DNA of 64,000 nt from G963663315 sp965214205 (lineage in GTDB: Bacteria > Pseudomonadota > Gammaproteobacteria > Arenicellales > Poriferihabitantaceae): the NCBI GenBank assembly GCA_965214205.1, contig OZ243941.1, positions 2,170,001-2,234,000 of the forward strand. Reading direction: 5' to 3'. Made by a program: the position numbers and the translations under genes. Every line of letters starts with the position of its first letter. Position 1 is the first letter of the stretch. The notes beneath the pieces are model-generated. The model was not told the origin of the DNA. It saw only the letters and a program-made list of their open reading frames with translations, and did not search any database. This document shows, in pieces, positions 59,400 to 64,000 of the stretch.

Positions 59400-61290
59400 C
59401 TCTCCCGTCATTGTCGGCGCGTCTGATTTTCTTCAGATGGACCAGCAATAGGGAAACGGCAGCCGGGGTCACCCCCGGAATCCGGGCAGCCTGACCGACT
59501 GTCTGCGGGCGGGTTTCGGTCAATTTCTGTTGAGCCTCAGCGGACAACCCTCTCACCCCGGCGTAATCCACCGACTGCGGGATCGTCAGCCGGTCACTGT
59601 TTTTCTGACGTTCGATTTCGATCATCTGGCGCTCGATATAGCCACTGTATCGAGCCTGAATCTCAAGTTGCCGGATGCTGTCCGGGTCGTCAAGCGGAGA
59701 ATCCAGTTGAGCCAGTTCAACCAGGCCGTGGTAGTCAATCTCCGGTCTCCTCAGCAGATCAAGCAGATTGGCCTCCCGTTGCAATGGCTGGCCGAGAAGG
59801 CGTTGAATCCGTGCCGGGTCGGTTTTGTCCGGGTGAATCCAGGTTCTCTCCAGGCGCCCTTTTTCCCGTTCAATCCGGTTCCTTTTCAGGGTGAAGGCGG
59901 CGATGCGCTGATCATCCACAACCCCCAACCGGAAACCCGTTTCAGTCAACCGCAGGTCGGCATTGTCTTCACGAAGCTGCAGTCGGTATTCCGCGCGGGA
60001 GGTGAACATCCGATAAGGCTCGGCGGCGCCACGAGTCACCAGGTCATCAATCATGACTCCGATATAGGCCTCGTTCCGGGCCGGGCTCCAGGGTTCCTCC
60101 TGCCTGATCTTCAACGCCGCGTTGATGCCCGCGATCAAACCCTGGCCCGCCGCTTCCTCATATCCAGTGGTGCCGTTGATCTGTCCAGCGAAGAATAATC
60201 CGTCGACCGATTTGGTTTCCAGCGAATTGTTGAGGCCGCGCGGATCAAAAAAATCATATTCGATAGCATAGCCGGGGCGGGTGATCAGGGCCCGTTCAAA
60301 GCCTTTGATGGTTCTCACGAAGGCATGCTGCACATCGAACGGCAGGCTGGTGGAAATACCGTTGGGATACACTTCCGTGGTATTCAGCCCTTCCGGTTCG
60401 ACAAAAATCTGATGGCTGTTCTGCTCGGCGAAGCGCACCACCTTGTCCTCAACCGAGGGGCAGTAACGCGGCCCCACCCCTTCAATTTCGCCGCCGTAAA
60501 GCGGTGACCGATGCAGGGATTCCCGGATGATTTCATGGGTCCGGTCATTGGTATGCGTAATGTGGCAACAGACCTGCTCAGGATGCTGCTCTGCGCCGCC
60601 GAGAAAAGAGAACACGGGAACAGGACGGTCTCCCGGTTGTTTTTCCAGCTTGCCATAGTCGATGGTTTTGCCGTCGATCCGCGGCGGAGTCCCGGTTTTC
60701 AGCCGGTCCACGCGAAACGGCAACTCCCGCAGCCGGTTCGCCAGCGCGATGGACGGAGGGTCGCCAGCCCGCCCGCCTGTGGACTGGTCCATTCCGACAT
60801 GAATTTTACCGTTCAGGAAAGTCCCCGCCGTCAATATCACAACCGGCGCTTCAATCTCGATTCCCGACCCGGTTTTAATCCCGGTCACCCGGTCTCCGCA
60901 CAGGATCAGGTCATCAACGGACTGCTGGAATACGGTCAGGCCGGGTTGATGCTCAACCGCCCGCCGAATCGCCATTTTATACAGCGCCCGGTCCGCCTGG
61001 GCGCGCGTCGCCTGTACCGCTGGCCCTTTCCGGGAATTCAATTTGCGAAAATGAATGCCGGATTGGTCAATCGCCCTGGCCATGACGCCGCCGAGAGCGT
61101 CAATCTCCTTGACAATATGGCCCTTGCCAATTCCTCCGATCGCTGGATTGCATGACATCTGCCCGATTGTTTCGATATTGTGGGTAATCAACAGGGCCCG
61201 GCAGTTCATCCGGGCAGCCGCCAGCGCCGCTTCCACGCCGGCGTGACCGCCGCCGATCACCACGATCTCGAATTTTTCCGGATATTTCAT
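59368..61290 (-). CDS. mnmG: tRNA uridine 5-carboxymethylaminomethyl modification enzyme MnmG
   Basis: A 640-residue MnmG/GidA that, with MnmE, modifies wobble uridine of tRNAs using FAD and folate. N-terminus: FEIVVIGGGHAGVEAALAAA, then GQMSCNPAIGGIGKGHIVKE. The folate region GLFFAGQINGTTGYEEAAGQ and the C-terminal helical domain (YSGYIERQMIEIERQ; RIPGVTPAAVSLLLVHLKK) are present. The C-terminal tail is about 15 residues longer than expected after the last helix, reaching into dctM. The ATG at 61290 is preceded by CCGG... without a clear ribosome site. Confidence 0.96.
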   Translation of the reverse strand: MKYPEKFEIVVIGGGHAGVEAALAAARMNCRALLITHNIETIGQMSCNPAIGGIGKGHIVKEIDALGGVMARAIDQSGIHFRKLNSRKGPAVQATRAQADRALYKMAIRRAVEHQPGLTVFQQSVDDLILCGDRVTGIKTGSGIEIEAPVVILTAGTFLNGKIHVGMDQSTGGRAGDPPSIALANRLRELPFRVDRLKTGTPPRIDGKTIDYGKLEKQPGDRPVPVFSFLGGAEQHPEQVCCHITHTNDRTHEIIRESLHRSPLYGGEIEGVGPRYCPSVEDKVVRFAEQNSHQIFVEPEGLNTTEVYPNGISTSLPFDVQHAFVRTIKGFERALITRPGYAIEYDFFDPRGLNNSLETKSVDGLFFAGQINGTTGYEEAAGQGLIAGINAALKIRQEEPWSPARNEAYIGVMIDDLVTRGAAEPYRMFTSRAEYRLQLREDNADLRLTETGFRLGVVDDQRIAAFTLKRNRIEREKGRLERTWIHPDKTDPARIQRLLGQPLQREANLLDLLRRPEIDYHGLVELAQLDSPLDDPDSIRQLEIQARYSGYIERQMIEIERQKNSDRLTIPQSVDYAGVRGLSAEAQQKLTETRPQTVGQAARIPGVTPAAVSLLLVHLKKIRRADNDGRATDKRYRAAR

Positions 61291-61322
61291 TAGCCGGGGC
61301 TGAAATCACTTGCGGTCAAAGG

Positions 61323-62948
61323 CTATTGATAATAATAATCATACTTCTGCAGGATTTCCCAGGTGAATCCCCAAGCCTCGTTGAAAGTCAGATTACTGTC
61401 ATCGGGAATCACGATTCTGGTATACAGCGACTTGCCCAGCCGGTTTTTCAGGTCTTCCAGGATGGCATCCAGTTGGTCTCTGGAAACCGGAGCCAAACCG
61501 GGGTCGTCCGGTCGCTTGATGCTGTACGACAAGGTTCCGCTGATTTTCTCCACCCGGACTTCCGCCACGGTTTTGCCGACCGGACTCCTCGCCGGACGAA
61601 CCAGCTTGCGGTACTGGGCGTCCAGACTTTCGTACTCTTCCTGCAGGGACTGATACTGCTGGGCGGAAGTATCCGCGCTCGCCCTCAAAGCGGCAATCTC
61701 CACTTCCCGTTGCTCAATCAATTCCTGCAGCGCCAGAATCTCATCGGTCACCCGCGCGTACCGCTCCGCCGCGCTCTCATTGACTCTTTCCACTTGCGCC
61801 ATTTCTTCGGTCAACAACTGGTTCTCAAGAGTGGACCGGGACAACAATCGTCTCAAGTGTTCAAGTTGCTCTGACAGCGTGTAGATACGGTCTTCCAGTG
61901 TGGTTCTTTCGTCAATCAGGGAAGCGATTTCAGCTTCGGACTGCATCTTCAACTCTGCCAGCGTTTCGTCCAGAGACCCGATATTCCGGGTTAAAAGCAG
62001 TTCGCTGGCAGTCAACTCCACCAGTTCGTCCTGTAACTTACGCTCAATCTCGGTCAGTGAAGCAACCTGTTGAAGCGCCTGCGCCAGTGATTCCGCCAAC
62101 GAGACGCGTTCGGCCTCGACATTTTCCAGCATGACTTCGAGGTCCGCCTTTTGCTGTGTCAGATCATCCCGCGCCGCGGCCAGCAACGCCACTTCTTCCT
62201 GCAACCCGCTCTCACTGTTGATCAGCGTGGCAATCTGTTCACGCGCCTGCGTCAGCGATTCCGTCAGTGAGGAGCGTTCGGCCTCGACATTTTCCAGCAT
62301 GACTTCGAGGTCCGCCTTTTGCTGTGTCAGATCATCCCGCGCCGCGGCCAGCAACGCCACTTCTTCCTGTAACCCGCTCTCACTGTTGATCAGCGTGGCA
62401 ATCTGTTCACGCGCCTGCGTCAGCGATTCCGTCAGTGAGGAGCGTTCGGCTTCGACGCGTTGCAACAAAGTCTGGAGATCCGCTGTGTCGGCGGTCAGGC
62501 CCTCCACCTTCGCTGAGGTTTCAAGCTGGGCCTGTTGCAGTCGCACGTTGGCCTGCTCAAGCTCCTCCCGCACCGCGTTCACTGACTCCAGATCCGCCAG
62601 CAGTTCAACCTGATGCTCGGACAACGAGGCAATCCGGTCCAGCGCCTGCGTCAACGACATCGACAATGAGGTTCGCTCGGTTTCCGCGCTTTCCAGAGAG
62701 GCTTCCAACTCCGTATTTTTTTGCAACAGATCCTGATTGGCCAGCATCACAGCCTCCCTGGCCGTGATATTGGTCAGTAACTCACTGCTCAATCCGAAAT
62801 TGCGCACCATGATGACGACCAGCGTCATCAGGAATATCATCACGATTACCGTCATGATATCGGTAAAAGACGGCCATACGCTGTCATCCCCGATACCTGT
62901 GGCGCCGTGGCCGATCCTGAGATCGACAAAGCCGTTGGTTTTCAGCAT
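61323..62948 (-). CDS. MotB/ExbD-like protein with long coiled-coil stalk
   Basis: A 541-residue protein that I cannot assign to a named family. A single transmembrane helix at ~31-49 follows SFTDIMT, in which Asp30 sits where MotB and ExbD carry the proton-path aspartate. Residues ~60-450 form an almost continuous coiled coil predicted in the periplasm. The C-terminus (~457-541; VAEVRVEKISGTLSYSIKRP) has an ExbD-like feel rather than an OmpA peptidoglycan-binding domain. Residues 165-220 and 221-276 are identical 56-residue repeats; weaker versions begin near 92 and 281 (ERxSLxxSLxQA). It follows the channel-like gene by 14 bp and is probably its partner. Confidence 0.75.
   Translation of the reverse strand: MLKTNGFVDLRIGHGATGIGDDSVWPSFTDIMTVIVMIFLMTLVVIMVRNFGLSSELLTNITAREAVMLANQDLLQKNTELEASLESAETERTSLSMSLTQALDRIASLSEHQVELLADLESVNAVREELEQANVRLQQAQLETSAKVEGLTADTADLQTLLQRVEAERSSLTESLTQAREQIATLINSESGLQEEVALLAAARDDLTQQKADLEVMLENVEAERSSLTESLTQAREQIATLINSESGLQEEVALLAAARDDLTQQKADLEVMLENVEAERVSLAESLAQALQQVASLTEIERKLQDELVELTASELLLTRNIGSLDETLAELKMQSEAEIASLIDERTTLEDRIYTLSEQLEHLRRLLSRSTLENQLLTEEMAQVERVNESAAERYARVTDEILALQELIEQREVEIAALRASADTSAQQYQSLQEEYESLDAQYRKLVRPARSPVGKTVAEVRVEKISGTLSYSIKRPDDPGLAPVSRDQLDAILEDLKNRLGKSLYTRIVIPDDSNLTFNEAWGFTWEILQKYDYYYQ
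62106..62441 (-). repeat. Near-perfect 168-bp tandem duplication in the coiled coil
   Basis: Bases 62106-62273 and 62274-62441 match at all positions but one (C at 62202 versus T at 62370, a synonymous Leu change). The period is 168 bp, or 56 residues, exactly eight heptads, so the coiled-coil register is preserved. The unit repeats the start GCGTTCGG at 62106, 62274 and 62442. Confidence 0.95.
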
Positions 62949-62962
62949 TCGGCAGTCCGGCT

Positions 62963-63979
62963 CTAGGGTTCCAGGCCCCCGGGTCGCAACCGGAATCCAC
63001 GTTGCAACAGGGTTACAACCTCATTCAGATTTTCATTATTCTGGCTGGTTGTGGACATCTGGACTTCAATCATTTCACGGATCAGGGCCAGCATTTCCTG
63101 ATTGCCCTGATCTTCCATTGCCCGCGACTCCAGCAGTTCCGTCAGTTTCTGTGTTACCCGTTCCTGGGCCTGTCCCAATTTTTCAATCAACTCACCGGCG
63201 GACTGGATATCCGAGAAATCCAGCGCCGACCCTTGCTGGCCGCCCTGGAGATGCGGTATCAATGTGGTCGCGGTCACTTCCTCGATCTTGCTGATCAGGA
63301 AAGTCTGGGTGTCGGTCAGTTTGATATAAAAATAGCCGAAGAACAGATACGCGAGGATTGCGGTCAGGGTGGTGGACAGTGCGGTGGACATGCCGAAAAT
63401 CATAGTGCCCAGACCTTGAGCGCTTTCCTGGTCACCGCCCGGAAGAATATTGATCTGCCCGCTGCTCTGCAAAATATCAGAAGCGCCCAGCAACGAAATC
63501 GACAGAGAAACAATCGTTCCGAACACGCCGGTCAGGATCAGCACATTGTGGACAAATTTCAGAAAACTGTTGCGGCTTGATTCAGAGGCCAGCAAGGTGG
63601 CGGCCAGGGCATTGTGATTGATGGCCTCACGTCGAAGACTCAGTGACTGAAGGGTCAGAAACCGCTCAGAGATCATCAGTTTGCGGGGAATTCCAATCAA
63701 TGGTTCACTGCCTGTACCGAGATTGGACTGCAACCGATTGATCGCCTGCTCCTGGTTCCGATACTCCATGAATCGCTTGATCAGTTCAAACAGGCCGCAA
63801 ACAAACAGAAGCAGGATGCCTCCGTTGATCAGCCAGCCTACCGCGTTGACCTGGTTATGGAAATAAATCTGTGTGATCAGGTCCCGCTGCCAAACCCCCG
63901 CGATTGCCAGAATTCCCAGAACAAGCAGTATTTGTAACAGAATATTTCGAGTGTAATTATGTGGAGTAGCGTCAATCAT
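62963..63979 (-). CDS. MotA/TolQ/ExbB-like proton channel protein
   Basis: A 338-residue membrane protein of the MotA/TolQ/ExbB superfamily. Transmembrane helices lie near 13-32, 47-66, 144-166 and 190-216; the last two carry the family segments LTGVFGTIVSLSISLLGA and GMSTALSTTLTAILAYLFFG. A ~75-residue cytoplasmic region joins helices 2 and 3, and ~120 helical, charged residues follow helix 4. With the coiled-coil partner it should form a proton-driven complex. The ATG at 63979 is near the window edge, so upstream genes of the operon are not visible. Confidence 0.8.
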   Translation of the reverse strand: MIDATPHNYTRNILLQILLVLGILAIAGVWQRDLITQIYFHNQVNAVGWLINGGILLLFVCGLFELIKRFMEYRNQEQAINRLQSNLGTGSEPLIGIPRKLMISERFLTLQSLSLRREAINHNALAATLLASESSRNSFLKFVHNVLILTGVFGTIVSLSISLLGASDILQSSGQINILPGGDQESAQGLGTMIFGMSTALSTTLTAILAYLFFGYFYIKLTDTQTFLISKIEEVTATTLIPHLQGGQQGSALDFSDIQSAGELIEKLGQAQERVTQKLTELLESRAMEDQGNQEMLALIREMIEVQMSTTSQNNENLNEVVTLLQRGFRLRPGGLEP

Positions 63980-64000
63980 TCTATTTTTCCAGGTTCATTC

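Noticed and set aside
62106..62441. 168-bp repeats as a CRISPR or satellite array
   Set aside because: Only two near-identical units with no spacers, and they code for a heptad-periodic protein, so they are an in-gene duplication.
61323..63979. Zorya defence system call
   Set aside because: Channel and partner layout match loosely, but the OmpA-like domain and ZorC/D/E are absent in the visible sequence, so the call would be unsupported.

Overview
The window reads as a chromosomal segment of a Proteobacterium, most likely a gammaproteobacterium. Supporting features are sdhE downstream of sdhCDAB with ygfZ (tRNA-modifying/Fe-S factor) divergent from it, an rpoE-rseA-rseB sigma-E module, ampD, a gamma-type tRNA-Phe, and a CysB/Cbl-type LysR regulator. 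Density is high, no intergenic gap exceeds 300 bp, and there are no phages, insertion sequences or CRISPR arrays. Abundant methylated-amine genes, two dimethylglycine-dehydrogenase-like proteins, a TRAP transporter and 2-oxoglutarate oxygenases fit a marine or host-associated lifestyle, but that placement is inference.

Layout. 1-2.9 kb: end of an RND pump, an MlrC-type peptidase and a small membrane protein. 3-6.6 kb (minus): sdhCDAB-sdhE, with ygfZ divergent. 7.6-16.8 kb (minus): a probable operon for uptake and oxidation of an unknown N-methylated compound, with a LivG-LivF fusion, LivH, LivM, LivK, a trimethylamine-dehydrogenase-like flavoprotein and an MttB-like methyltransferase. 17-20.4 kb: FadN-like beta-oxidation protein and an isopenicillin-N-synthase-like oxygenase. 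20.3-28.3 kb: nitrogen (glnK-amt) and phosphate (pstSCAB-phoU) uptake. Each set is divergent from a regulator gene (CysB-like LysR; ArsR-methyltransferase) across a nearly identical ~90-bp intergenic element. 28.4-34.1 kb: ArsR-methyltransferase, tail-specific protease, 2-phosphoglycerate-kinase-like protein and archaeal-type phosphoglycerate mutase, apparently one operon. 34-39.7 kb (minus): recJ-rpoE-rseA-rseB-ppx.

39.8-46.4 kb: a second methylated-amine locus (MttB-like plus DMGDH-like, with a divergent class III aminotransferase and a fatty-acid-hydroxylase-like protein). 46.4-51.3 kb: an EamA-type half transporter, a PhyH oxygenase, tRNA-Phe, ampD and two CorC/HlyC-type proteins. 51.4-53.6 kb: polyphosphate kinase. 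53.7-59.4 kb: another DMGDH-like protein followed by a TRAP transporter (dctPQM) with a clear sigma-70 promoter. 59.4-64 kb (minus): mnmG, then a MotA/ExbB-like channel protein and a MotB/ExbD-like partner whose long coiled coil carries an almost perfect 168-bp (56-residue) tandem duplication.

The most interesting items are: (1) the duplicated element that appears to tie nitrogen and phosphate uptake to one regulatory input; (2) the proton-channel/coiled-coil pair with a recently duplicated stalk segment; (3) the 2-phosphoglycerate kinase plus archaeal-type mutase pair beside phosphate genes; (4) the TMADH-like enzyme, which keeps its covalent-flavin cysteine but has acidic residues at two of the three positions of the trimethylamine-binding aromatic bowl.
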